The notes: generated by a model not told the origin, from the sequence alone. Shown: positions 1 to 9,247, counted from the stretch's first letter. The stretch is DNA of 13,556 bases from Ichthyophonus hoferi (GCA_002751075.1 NAOQ01000247.1:70778-84333); one strand, 5' to 3'. Numbers and translations: made by a program.

Positions 1-25
1 TATATATATATATATATATATATAT
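1..25. repeat. (TA)n microsatellite
   Basis: Twelve TA units at the window's left edge, downstream of PCMT exon 6 on the minus strand and therefore probably intronic. Confidence 0.9.
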
Positions 26-117
26 TATGGACGTGTGAATAGCTTTATAATAGAGAAAGAATAAAAAGAAAGACAATGAAAGGAAAAACAGGTGATATTG
101 AAGAGAGAGCAGCTAAC

Positions 118-189
118 ATGGTGCTGCGGCTCCAACATGAATGGCGTCAAAAGGGCCATGCTCTGGAAGACCCTTAAATCCATCTTCCA
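118..189 (-). CDS. PCMT1: PCMT exon 6 (last exon in window)
   Basis: Acceptor ATATGCAG|TG. The split codon G+TG gives Val, then EDGFKGLPEHGPFDAIHVGAAAP, matching the family's GDGxxGxxxxAPYDAIHVGAAAP. The proposed donor CCAT|GTTAGC is a poor match to GTRAGT. If it is not used, the frame ends at once in Cys-stop (TGT TAG), removing the C-terminal quarter. I take splicing onward as more likely. Confidence 0.85.
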
Positions 190-3100
190 CTGCATATACA
201 TATATACTTGACATCATTACTTATTACTTACATACATATATACTATCAAACTATTATACCACATACTATCATTCATACATTCATACATACATACATACAT
301 ACATACATACATACATACATACATACATAAAGTTATAAAACCATAGAATCACTTAAACCTTTAGGAGAGCAATAACCTTGATAATATAATGTGGGCTTCA
401 TATTTACCACAACCTAAACCAGTGAAGAGTATAACAGAACAACAAAAGCCGAATAGAAAAAATAAAGGGGTTACGATTAATAATAATGACGCAGTAATAT
501 AGGTACTCTGGAAATCATTATTATTTGTTTTGACGTGTGATAGTGTGATAGTAATGGGAAGTCAATAATAATAAATGTTTTTATTATTATTAAATAGGGC
601 GCGGATGGTGGCTTGTCTGAATGTATGTATATATATATCTATCTGTCTATCTATCTCTATATCTATCGATTTACATATGTAAAGGCGGGAACAGAACAGA
701 AATACCTACCTTGATAAAACACATTCTTATTTAGGAGATGTTGATGCTCTTTTGCAGTGTTGTCAATAGATAGTTGGACTAATTCAGGTATATGATCTAT
801 TCCATACACTTTCCCATTTTCCCCTACCTAATTATTAATTGGTTGTAAATCAGTTATTATATATTGACTTCCTGCTTAAATATTTTCCCTTGATCGTGAG
901 AAATGCAAGTTATTTAAATTCTAGAGTGATGCTTTTATTATAGTATGATGAAATATGTTGTGTTATTTTATGATGAAATAGTAGCCATAGCAACCATAGC
1001 AACCATAGTAACCATAGTAATCACAGTAACTAGGTGCAGACAGACACATATACATACCATGGTTGCCATACACACAGTGAGGTATCCACAACCACATCCC
1101 ACATCCAATACATTGGCCCCTTCATGTAGATAATTCTCCAGCTGCTCTAGGCACATGGCATGCTGTATTTAATTATTATTTATTTATTTTAATTGCCATT
1201 GACTACCTTCCGACTCACACTCATGTTACAAATATTTTAAAACTATTAGCCCATTGGATGGTAGGAAAATGTAAACATACATTATACTTCTAATGAGAAA
1301 TCCTGAAATTTTAATTAGATATTTACTATAAATATAATATTATACTGCATTGCATCGTGTATCAATGTGTTATATTGTGTTGTATTATAACATAGTCTTG
1401 TATTATACTGTATAGCATTATATTGTATTGTATTGTATTATATTGTATTGTATTGTATTGTATTGTATTATGTTGTATTGTATTGAATGATATTGTGATG
1501 TGTTATATTGGATTGCATTGTATTGTACTGTATTGTATGACATTGTATGGTATGTTATTGCGTTGTATTGCACTGGGTTGTATTGTGTTGCATGATATGG
1601 TATGGTGTAGTATATTATAGTATGGTATGGTATTTATTATATTACATCGTACTGTATGAATTGTATTGTACTGTATTGCATTATGTTGTGTTATGTTATA
1701 TTATGATGTAAATTAGAAGTAACTGTATACATATTTCCGATCTATATCATACGTGCAAGTAGTTGTGTTGAGGTGTATAGTATCTATTGTGAAGTTAGAC
1801 TAACATACATATCTCACCATTCCACTCGCCGTAGAAAGTCTACTTATATACATATGTATTACAGTTAATAAATGGATAAATCTATTGACCTCTGTACGCG
1901 TTATTGTCTATAATCCGTGGTATGTATGTGTATATGTACATATGTATATATATATATATATATATATAAATATATGTTTATATGTCCCTGTGAAATTAGA
2001 TATATATAGCATATATATATCTATTATAGTATACTAAACTATAATATATTGCTATGGATGTAGATGAATAAGTAATGTTAACAAACATACATATAGAACA
2101 CGGCCAATAAAAATATACAGCCCCAATAACAATGATAGAAAGGAAATTAGAAAGGAAAATAATACACAGACCATATGTGGCGCAGATATAGTTGCAGCAA
2201 AGCCTGTATTAAAGATGCATATGTCAGTAAGTGTATATATGTATGTATGTATGCATGTAGCTATGTATACATATAATGTGAAGAGAAAGATAGAGAGAAA
2301 CAATTCTTGATACATCAAAAGATCATAAAATTTTAATACAATTTTCAAGAAAACACACGATTTCTACAAAATTTCTAAATAATCTAATTGGCATATTCTT
2401 TTCGTTCAAGCTAGATGTTGCCCTTGTTTTCGTGTACCTCAATTCAGGGAAGAGAAGGAAAGAAATGCTAAATAATAGTGTATGCATGATACCTATAGAA
2501 TGTGGACGGTCCATGTAGGCTTCACTCTTGTCTACAGCAAAATTCATTCTATCAACATGGAACATTGCCTGTAGCACGCGATCACTGGTGATTATACCCG
2601 CTATATATATATACGTGTGTGTGAAGATATGAAATGAATAATGAGTATGTGTATGGGGTTGATGTAAGGTATAAAATAGTATTAATGTGTTTATATAAAT
2701 GTATTTGTATAAAAATCTAAATGAATAAATGCATATATGTATGTATGTATATATACAGAAAAACATGTATAGTTAATTCACACAGTGCTTGGCGTATTTG
2801 CTTCTTCGCGGGTTTTGACAGCGGTTCTCAAAGGCTTGGTGAGTGGTAGTGATATAGGTATAGTTGTATAGAGAAGAGTTACGGTAAAAGGTCGCTGTGT
2901 AATAGTATGTACAAATACTAATGCACAGCAACATACCCATACCCTATCAAAACCCGTTTTAAAAATCTTTAACTACCCTGGTCTATATGATTGGTGTTTT
3001 AATCTCATATGACCAATCATATTTTGTCTTTATTTATATAAATCTAGATATGTATATATGCATCGTGCTATATAGACCCAAATATAGTAGTATTCTACCC

Positions 3101-3317
3101 ATGGATATTGTAGTGTATATAGTATATAATGCTATATCATACTTACATATGACAATATATTTCTCCTTGCATTCTCGTATATATATGTAGTAATAGCACA
3201 AAACATTTCATATAGGATTATACTATTTAATATGCATATAGCTGTATATCCTCTTATACCTTGTTTAAGACGGTTGACTAAACCAGCGTGGGTACTTGCT
3301 GAACACCTCCAAGCCAT
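118..3317 (-). CDS. PCMT1: Protein-L-isoaspartate O-methyltransferase, six exons, 3' end off-window
   Basis: The family uses S-adenosylmethionine to methylate L-isoaspartyl and D-aspartyl residues in aged proteins, which starts their repair. It is normally a soluble protein of about 225 residues. Seen: six minus-strand exons (3260-3317, 2493-2600, 2172-2203, 1058-1162, 710-827, 118-189) with GT/AG borders and agreeing phases (1,1,0,0,1,1), coding for 164 residues counted from MAWRCS. Landmarks are GIITSDRVLQAM (residues 21-32), TISAPHM (60-66, active-site Ser), SAM motif VLDVGCGCGYLT (84-95), GIDHIPELV (110-118) and DAIHVGAAAP (155-164). Two variations: the usual GSG of the SAM loop reads GCG, and the usual GDG reads EDG at 142-144. 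About 60 C-terminal residues should lie left of base 1. Introns are 659, 289, 1009, 230 and 520 bp. The open frame continues upstream of MAW with ATGs at 3351-3353 and 3378-3380, which would add a hydrophobic lead. Family assignment is very secure; the exact start is not. Confidence 0.93.
273..329. repeat. (CATA)n microsatellite in PCMT intron 5
   Basis: A run of CATA tetranucleotides, about a dozen uninterrupted from 282, inside the 520-bp intron between exons 5 and 6. Open frames through it are low-complexity YIHT repeats, not genes. The rest of this intron shows no feature. Confidence 0.9.
710..827 (-). CDS. PCMT1: PCMT exon 5
   Basis: 118 nt. Acceptor TAATTAG|GTAGGG and donor CAAG|GTAGGT (phase 1). 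Encodes VGENGKVYGIDHIPELV then SIDNTAKEHQHLLNKNVFYQ, matching the family's VGxxGKVxGIDHIxELV strand-helix unit. Confidence 0.94.
1058..1162 (-). CDS. PCMT1: PCMT exon 4, SAM-binding motif I
   Basis: 105 nt, phase 0 at both ends: acceptor AATACAG|CATGCC and donor ACCATG|GTATGT. Encodes HAMCLEQLENYL then EGANVLDVGCGCGYLTVCMATM. The DVGxGxGYLT turn binds S-adenosylmethionine in the Rossmann-like fold. Cys replaces the usual Ser in the loop. Confidence 0.95.
1323..1700. repeat. Degenerate TATTG pentanucleotide satellite in PCMT intron 3
   Basis: About 380 bp built from TATTG/TGTAT-type pentamers, purest at about 1425-1470 and drifting outward. It lies inside the 1009-bp intron between exons 3 and 4. 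Apparent open frames here (YCIVLYCIVL and the like) are products of the repeat. Confidence 0.85.
1944..1968. repeat. (TA)n microsatellite in PCMT intron 3
   Basis: A short TA run with flanking TATG/TATA drift. It lies between the TATTG satellite and exon 3. Confidence 0.85.
2172..2203 (-). CDS. PCMT1: PCMT exon 3, 32-nt microexon with active-site motif
   Basis: Acceptor AATACAG|GC and donor CATATG|GTCTGTG bound only 32 nt. With the G carried over from exon 2 it encodes G-FAATISAPHM. TISAPHM is the signature of isoaspartyl methyltransferases and includes the conserved Ser near the substrate. The exon is too short for most gene finders but fits exons 2 and 4 exactly. Confidence 0.92.
2493..2600 (-). 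CDS. PCMT1: PCMT exon 2
   Basis: 108 nt. Acceptor is TATATAG|CG and donor is ATAG|GTATCA. The split codon from exon 1 (G+CG) gives Ala, then GIITSDRVLQAM, FHVDRMNF and YMDRPHSI. This matches the helical N-terminal part of the family, where human PCMT1 reads NGIIKTDKVFEVM and YMDSPQSIG. Confidence 0.93.
3260..3317 (-). CDS. PCMT1: PCMT exon 1 (N-terminus)
   Basis: Encodes MAWRCSASTHAGLVNRLKQ plus the first base of an Ala codon, matching the family's MAWxS...L...L+ opening. Donor is CAAG|GTATAAG (phase 1). In the same frame, 12 or 21 residues upstream of this Met, two more ATGs would add a hydrophobic segment (LVDIIVAILI). This resembles the hydrophobic lead of long animal PCMT isoforms. A weak TATA-like stretch lies at 3418-3429 on this strand. 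I favour the MAW start by homology and leave the longer form open. Confidence 0.9.
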
Positions 3318-3429
3318 AATTAAAATTGCAACTATTATGTCAACAAGCGACATATATGTAACTGGATATGAAAATACCAATTGTCGTCAGTCAGGTAAAA
3401 AAGAAATAGGAACCAAGAATATATAAGGA

Positions 3430-4270
3430 TTCGTATAGTATTGTAGGACTCAGGTGACCAAAAAATATCACTATTGAAGAAAAAAATTTTTTATATATTA
3501 TTAATATTACATCGAGACAATAATATAATTATTTCCAGCCTAGTAACCATTTGTTGGAAAAAGAAAAGGTAGTTGTAATAGGAGATTTTTGTTAAAGCAA
3601 AAACATTCAGGATCAGGTCGTTTTATGCTATTGATCTTTATATTGCTTTTTTCTGATCTTATAATGCATAATATTTCCCCTTTGTCTCAGACAAAATAAG
3701 AGAAACACAATTTCAAACATACTGTAAATGTATGTATACGTACAAATATGTGTATATGAATACTACTATATATAACTATAATATATACTAGTGCACATAT
3801 ATCACACATAAACACATGCATGGTATCACAAATTCTTATCATGAGCAGACAGGATTTTGTTTTTCATTATCCCTTTCTGTTATATTGATATTATAAGCGC
3901 CTGTACCCTCCCTGGTCAGAGTTAAAGCAGCAGCATATCAAGAAGAATGATTGTATAACACATAGCACAGGACTTCTCATTCCCTTCTTACCCTTCTAAA
4001 TAACCAGAAGTGTAGCTCAAAAGATAACAAAAATATCAAAGACAAGAAAAGGCATAAAACACCATCTAACGTATAAACCACAATGCACAAAGCATCCATA
4101 ATGGTCACCACCTCACTGACGTTTGCCCACAAACAAAATACCAAAGTAAGTCTTCAGACTTTTTTCTTCTTTCTTCTCTAAAATATATAAAATATATACA
4201 GTTTCCTGTACGTCATAGTGGCTCAGTTCCTCTTTTAGTCTCTCGTATGAGCCATAGTAAATAGTTTAGT
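3430..4270. other. Intergenic DNA upstream of PCMT, no gene found
   Basis: AT-rich sequence between the 5' end of PCMT and the first LTR-like repeat. It presumably holds the PCMT promoter, but no clear element stands out. Two short open stretches next to good donor-like sites, one per strand around 3992-4146, were examined and not accepted. Confidence 0.5.
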
Positions 4271-4271
4271 T

Positions 4272-4292
4272 GTATAAAATGATATTTTATAC
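4272..4292. repeat. Perfect 9-bp hairpin
   Basis: GTATAAAAT, a 3-nt loop (GAT) and ATTTTATAC form a perfect inverted repeat. It lies just outside the left edge of the first LTR-like repeat. The stem is AT-only apart from its terminal G-C pair, so it may be chance in this base composition. Confidence 0.6.
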
Positions 4293-4307
4293 GCTTATAT
4301 TAATAAT

Positions 4308-4729
4308 TTTAGTTTCAATTGCCAATAGCCTTCTTTTAGAACCAAATCGTTCAATACCTTCTTTGGTACAGCTTATTCCTTTATGTTTGAAGACCATTAA
4401 TTCTGATAGAACACATAGCTGAGCTAATTAGCTGGTAACAAGTAGATCATAAAAGGATTAATCCAACATTACTTTATTGAATGACGTTCTTAATCAGATG
4501 CGATGATTTGTCAATACCATAATGTGACTATTTTCACTAATGAGGTAATTGGTTAAAAAAAAGTTATCCAAATAAGGACACGATTTACATCATCAGAATA
4601 AGGTCCAGCAATTCCAGTAGGCCTCATTGGTCTTCCGTGATTTGCATTACAATGAATGCCGCCACGGGTATCTACGTTAAATAAAGGCTAGGAAAGCATA
4701 GAAGGAACAAAAGGAACTAATAATAAGCA
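4308..4729 (+). repeat. LTR-like repeat, copy A
   Basis: Shares collinear blocks with copies at about 7520-7910 and 8038-8417. Examples are CTGGTAACAAG plus AGATCA (with the 7520 copy), TTATTCCTTTAT (with the 8038 copy), AATTC-AGTAG-CCTCA and AACTAATAATAA-CA (with the 7520 copy). It sits upstream of the gag-like region, where a 5' LTR would be, and the shared block ends in CA as LTRs do. Borders are approximate; a clear TG start was not found. Confidence 0.5.
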
Positions 4730-4800
4730 CTGTTCTCAGTCATCAATATTTACTGCTCAATTTATGTGGTTTATGTTTTTTCATATTATACTTATAGTTA

Positions 4801-5409
4801 GTTGCCAAAGAAGTTGAAGTAGATAATCCAGATAATTTACTAGACGGCCAACTGGTTGAGTCTGGTGTTGATTCTTTTGATAATAGTACCACCATAACTG
4901 TATACGCAGCCACAATAAGATTGCAGTTATAGTTATTACATGTGCAATACATCACCAAGTACGAAGCTAAAAGCTTCTATTCTATTGATCAACAGAAGAT
5001 TCAAAAGCAGCTAGCTAGAGCTTTAGCCTGCCCTTTACCTGATGACGACAGCCTTATAGAACTCGGTACAACGTATACTAGTTCTATTCCCAATAAGGTG
5101 ATTGGCCCTTGTCATGCTTCCACTTTAAGTTACTACTATCTTCTACTTATTGCTGAATCCACTCCAGCACAGTTTTCACGTTGGTTGCTATCTCTTCAGA
5201 TACCCAACCAAAACAAGAGCACGTTGCTCAGTCATCCGTTAATCCTACATTTTCAGACATCACCAGGACCACCTTATTGCACCAGTGAGCCACTACACTC
5301 AAAACTGAAGTATTGGACCTCACAGCGCCTCATCAAAATCTTCCTCTTATCTCAACCACTCCACCACTTACAGTCATGGCTAACCCATCTACCAGTAGTG
5401 CTACCCTGA
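4801..5409 (+). other. Unassigned open stretch within the fossil element
   Basis: Plus-strand coding-like sequence between the first LTR-like repeat and the gag-like region. An acidic Asp/Glu-rich part (4801-4929) precedes an open stretch at 4942-5409 containing YITKYEAKSFYSIDQQ and later a Pro/Ser-rich tail. I do not recognise it. It may belong to the leader or N-terminal gag of the element, or to another old insertion. Its start codon by frame would be GTG, so it is not a normal intact gene. Confidence 0.3.
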
Positions 5410-6880
5410 TGTCCCTCCAACATCAAATTCCACAAAGCTATACTGAAACTATGCAATTTTGACTGAGTTACGGTAACAATTTGCACAGTCCTCTGCTTTG
5501 TTTAATGAGCGTCTTGAACAGTACAATGCTGCTTTCAAAACACAAATGCATGTGATCTCCTCCTCCACTCTAGCAACTAATGCGCATCTTGAGGAGTTCA
5601 CCTCCTCAACCACTGGATCAATAAATGAATTAGCTGAGATGGTCGGGACTCTCACAAATTTTTTTTCTATCCAATCATTTTCAAAGAATATTCCAATAAC
5701 AGAGGCTCCAAAACCTGAACTTATCCTTGAATGTCATACCCCTCCAGCTGAAGATAACAATGGAGGTGTCAGCAGTTTTGGAACAATTCCTAGAGTCTAT
5801 ACTTCCTCTAATGAACAACACACTTACCAGGCAAGCTCCAAGGAGCCTGGGTGGAATGGTTTAAAACCCTTCTGTGAAGAAATGATCATTCCAATCACTC
5901 CCCATTATTTTAAAAGGGTGTATTATACCCACAAACCAGGGAGTTATTCTTTCCATTAATGGACCCAAGACCTTTATGCTTTTTGTAGCACATAAGCCAT
6001 GCTAATTTCATTTTGACACTGGACCTAACCCTGCTGACAATATCCTAATATATAGAGGATGCATTCCCCCCAAGTCAGAATGGCTTGCTAGACACTATCT
6101 CACCTGCTTGGTGGATAGTCACAAAAAGGTAGTTGCCAGCTTTGATGATACCGATATCATTGAGTAGGCTTTTGACAGATTTTCCAAATTAAAACGGGCT
6201 TTTGGGCTGTTATCTGATGCCTTCTTTAACCAGTATTATGTAAATTTTATCAAGGCCCATATTCTTTATGGGAGAACTGGAACCTTATTCTTCCTGCATT
6301 ACAGAACTGTTTCCCTATGCCTCATTGATTCCCAGTCTCAGCAGCCTGAAGGATGTAGTCCCCTCTGCCATTAATATTCTACATCAATGTCTAGAATACA
6401 GGATTTGTTTAGACAGCCTCCAGGCCACATTTGGTTCTAGGTTGACCTGGGAGATTCTTTTCTCCACAATTGCCATCCTGGATGTCTGCCTTGGAGCAGA
6501 CCACAATGTAAAAACTCACATTCGAAATGTCCAGACAATGGTACCACATGCTCCACATCAGGATTTTCATAATCTCTGATTAAGAGAGAACCATCCAATT
6601 AGGGACAGGATGGAAACCAAAGCATCACTTCCTGCTCCACCATGTAAGATCCATTTCAACTGTTTAAATTTTGGCCACACTTCTTATGAATACTCTTTAA
6701 ATCCCAAGGGTTCCAACTTCAGAAAAACCGTTATTCCAAAGGTAAAAAACATCACTTTGGTTGATGTTACTCATGTACCTAAAACGCCCCATGCGCTGTT
6801 CAACACCAACTAACACATCAAGGCTATCAAGAACCTTTTTGGGTTGTTGTATTCCATCTCCCAAGGGCATCATACTATTC
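5376..6880 (+). other. Fossil gag-like region with zinc-knuckle-like segment
   Basis: Gag is the capsid/nucleocapsid part of an LTR retrotransposon. Seen: an opening MANPSTSSATLMSLQHQ at 5376, a Gln/Ser-rich helical part (around 5498-5660), then further gag-like sequence. At about 6640-6712 is a Cys/His-containing segment (CLNFGHTSYEY) resembling a retroelement zinc knuckle, directly before the protease. Assignment rests mostly on position and on that segment. Broken. Confidence 0.6.
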
Positions 6881-7270
6881 CAACAGATGTATTCATCATG
6901 GATAGTGGGGCCAGCCGCCACATTTGCAGCAACCATCAGGCATTCTGAGACCTCACCCCCACATATGTTAACATTACAATGGGCACAGGGAAAACTGGCA
7001 TAACTGCCCTTCAAGGTACCATCAATCTTAAGGTCACAGTTGGGGATATCACACATGCTAAGGTACTCCAAGACAGTCTCTACACCAGTGTAGCTGTTTT
7101 CAGCTTGTTCTCCATCTCATCTCTTTATGGCCAGAGAGTCACAACTATTTTCTATAATGACCTAGTCACAGTCACAGTTAATGATGGTCTTCTCACAGGG
7201 AAATCATTTGGTGATGACATCTATTTATTGAATGCAAGTATTATCTTTTCTACCAGATCCCTTGCATAAA
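6880..7270 (+). other. Fossil copia-type aspartic protease
   Basis: MDSGASRHIC at 6898-6927 is the copia protease active-site motif (D-S/T-G-A-S-x-H). Downstream are strands ending in DSLYTSVAVFSLFSISSLY, the equivalent of the 'vLyvP.l..nLlSvs.L' segment, and then DGLLTGKS...IYLLN, which leads into the GAG-pre-integrase domain. In the living family this enzyme cuts the Gag-Pol polyprotein. It is part of the broken element. Confidence 0.85.
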
Positions 7271-7394
7271 GTACTTTGCCATTTCCTTCAGACTCTTACA
7301 ACACTAAATTTGTCAAACTAAAGGCCACATACAACGTCCATCCACCCAAAGGTGAGTGCTATGCAACTGCAGCCACTGGTTATAATATGTCGTA

Positions 7395-7515
7395 GAATGA
7401 CAGATTGATGCACTGCTTTTATTGCCATTTACAACAATTTTTCCAGTCTCTGAATCCGCTTATGCCTGTACCACATCAAGGTCAATATTGTGACACCTGC
7501 AACATCAATACGATT
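7395..7515 (+). other. Fossil GAG-pre-integrase segment
   Basis: RLMHCFYCHLQQFFQSLNP followed by a CDTC pair at 7489-7500 resembles the His/Cys zinc-binding lead-in to copia integrases (LWHRRLGH...L...C..C). The matching downstream integrase is found only about 1.8 kb later. Confidence 0.6.
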
Positions 7516-7519
7516 GTGT

Positions 7520-7910
7520 TGCAAGTTTTTTAACTCTGAATGAACACAAAGCTCAACCAAAGTTCTGGTAACAAGCAGATCACGAAATTATTGGTCCAAT
7601 ATTAGTTGACTAAATAGCTTTTTTAATTAAGTAAATTTAATAGTCAACACATAGAATATGAGCAGTTGCATTAATGAGTAAATTGGCTAAAAAGTCATTC
7701 ATTTATATGAAAACTCAATATAATATTAGATTATTGAGACAAGACCAAATAATTCTAGTAGACCTCAGTGATCTTCTATGAATTGTATTAGCCAATAGGG
7801 ATCTTTACGATGGGTCCCATTGACATTGATGAACACGGCTATTGTTGACATCCACAATAAGATGATGTTACAGAAAGAATCAAAGGAATGGAAACAACTA
7901 ATAATAAACA
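7520..7910 (+). repeat. LTR-like repeat, copy B
   Basis: Aligns by eye with copy A from about 4381 to 4729. Shared blocks include CTGGTAACAAG-AGATCA, TTAATGAG-AAATTGG, AATTCTAGTAGACCTCA and a terminal AACTAATAATAAACA. It lies immediately after the GAG-pre-integrase segment, so it probably inserted there or belongs to an inserted relative. It may begin at TGTGTTGC (7525), which has the TG expected of an LTR start. Confidence 0.5.
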
Positions 7911-7951
7911 CGGATAATAACATTTCAACCATTATAAAGCAAAGCTTTGCA

Positions 7952-7975
7952 TTATATATATATATATATATATAT
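7952..7975. repeat. (TA)n microsatellite next to a 12-bp palindrome
   Basis: A TA run directly after the perfect palindrome GCAAAGCTTTGC (7939-7950). It separates LTR-like copies B and C. Confidence 0.8.
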
Positions 7976-8037
7976 TGTTATGACCAGAATTTCTGATTGA
8001 AAATCACAATTACAGGTGATCTAAAAAACTACTATAA

Positions 8038-8417
8038 TTTCAGTGTCAAGAGCAATTAGAAAAATAGTGTTGGAACCAAAGCATTCCATATTTGCTTTGT
8101 TACAGATTATTCCTTTATTTTACAAAAAAGCAATTTAAACTAATTGGTCAATGCACAGTTTGCAAGCACTTACGTTAGGGCTAATGAGCTCTTCAAACAA
8201 AGAAAAATTAGAATAACCTTGTCAAGATAGGATTAGACATCCCCAGTGGATCTCTGTGATCTTTTTATAAATAGTATTAGCCAACTAGAATATATATGAC
8301 TAGTCTCATTTAAGCTACATTGGTGTTAACCGAAAGTTAGCACTGGTGGTAAAACAAATGCATAAAAGAAAAGGTTCTAGACAGAGCCTATGGAGGGTGG
8401 AAAATAACAATAAACCA
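8038..8417 (+). repeat. LTR-like repeat, copy C
   Basis: The left part matches copy A (GGAACCAAA-C-TTC, TTACAG-TTATTCCTTTAT) and the right part matches copy B (GTATTAGCCAA, the CTCATT...CATTG blocks). It has a possible CA end at 8417 after AATAACAATAAAC. Borders are approximate. Probably a solo or partial LTR of the same or a sister family. Confidence 0.45.
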
Positions 8418-8866
8418 AATTTATCGGCAGGCACCTGATTAGAAACATAAATCAACCATCTTTCTGTACAATAATCTCTTAAAACTAGACCATGAGAAAA
8501 AAGACAGGAATTCCGTCCACAAAGAGAAAGAACCAGATATAATAGCATATATCCATAAGAACACACATTCATCCCAAACAACGCAGATACTACTGATTTT
8601 AAAAGCCATGTACCTCTGTTAATACTGTAAACTCAAACAACTTAAAATTGGAGTGAATGCAACCAAAGAGACATTATTCATATTCAACGAACTGAAAGTG
8701 ATGACAACAACTTACCTCGTACAAGCGAGAAGACTTTGACATTATGAATCACTCTACTAGATTCGGTTCTATTTGAGCCAAATTCTTTTCTTAATATACG
8801 TATACTTTATCTTTACAATTAAAAAATGCTTGTCCTGTATTCTATAATCACTATATCTTTATTACA
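8418..8866. other. Unassigned DNA inside the inserted block
   Basis: No family recognised on either strand. The minus strand is open over 8315-8581, but the hydrophobic, Cys/Leu-rich product looks like non-coding composition and overlaps LTR-like copy C. Confidence 0.4.
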
Positions 8867-9247
8867 ATGTCCAGATCAGTACTAGCACTTGAAAGTAAGC
8901 GCCAGTGCTCTGAGAATTTTTCTCTTACCAATAATAGTGAGAATTGCTTAGTCACTTTTGAATTCAACAATAAACATTACATGCACACAAATTTGGCATT
9001 TTTCACTGATTGTACACACTGTGCTTTAAGCACTATTGTGCCCAAGTGCAATGAGGTAGGTATATCTCCTGAACACATCGTTGAATATAATTGCAATAAG
9101 CCATTAGAGATAGAATTAGCATATACATCTGTTATTACATTGCTTTCAATTGAAAGTGAATCCACATTAATTATTGTTTTTACTGCTAGCTCAGCGGAAG
9201 ATATTTCTACACAGAACCAAATTAAAGTATGTGAACCGAATAATTAA
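8867..9247 (+). CDS. Unrecognised 126-codon open frame, Cys-rich
   Basis: Starts at ATG 8867 (MSRSVLALESKRQCSENFSL) and ends at TAA 9245-9247. The product has eight Cys, including CTHC, is Ser/Thr/Glu-rich, and has no signal peptide or obvious membrane segment. It sits between the LTR-like copies and the integrase, so it probably belongs to the inserted block. I recognise no family. It could be a degenerate element protein or a chance frame. The length is unusual for AT-rich DNA, which is why it is listed. Confidence 0.35.
   Translation: MSRSVLALESKRQCSENFSLTNNSENCLVTFEFNNKHYMHTNLAFFTDCTHCALSTIVPKCNEVGISPEHIVEYNCNKPLEIELAYTSVITLLSIESESTLIIVFTASSAEDISTQNQIKVCEPNN

Noticed and set aside
141-338. 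Plus-strand frame ending in YIHTYIHT repeats
   Set aside because: Antisense to PCMT exon 6 and then translation of the CATA microsatellite.
1423-1620. Plus-strand frame of CIVLYCIVL repeats
   Set aside because: Produced by the TATTG satellite; no real protein features.
3535-3568. Plus-strand micro-exon between TTTCCAG and AAG|GTAGTT
   Set aside because: Thirty bases without partner exons are too little to support.
3992-4099. Minus-strand 36-codon hydrophobic exon with a good GTAAGA donor, possibly an upstream PCMT leader exon
   Set aside because: No acceptor in matching phase was found in front of the MAWRCS exon, and T-rich DNA easily gives hydrophobic frames.
4084-4146. Plus-strand ATG open stretch ending at GTAAGT
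   Set aside because: No downstream partner exon or recognisable product; the overlapping minus-strand candidate is equally plausible.
6697-7071. Minus-strand 124-codon frame
   Set aside because: Antisense shadow of the copia protease region, whose plus-strand motif is unmistakable.
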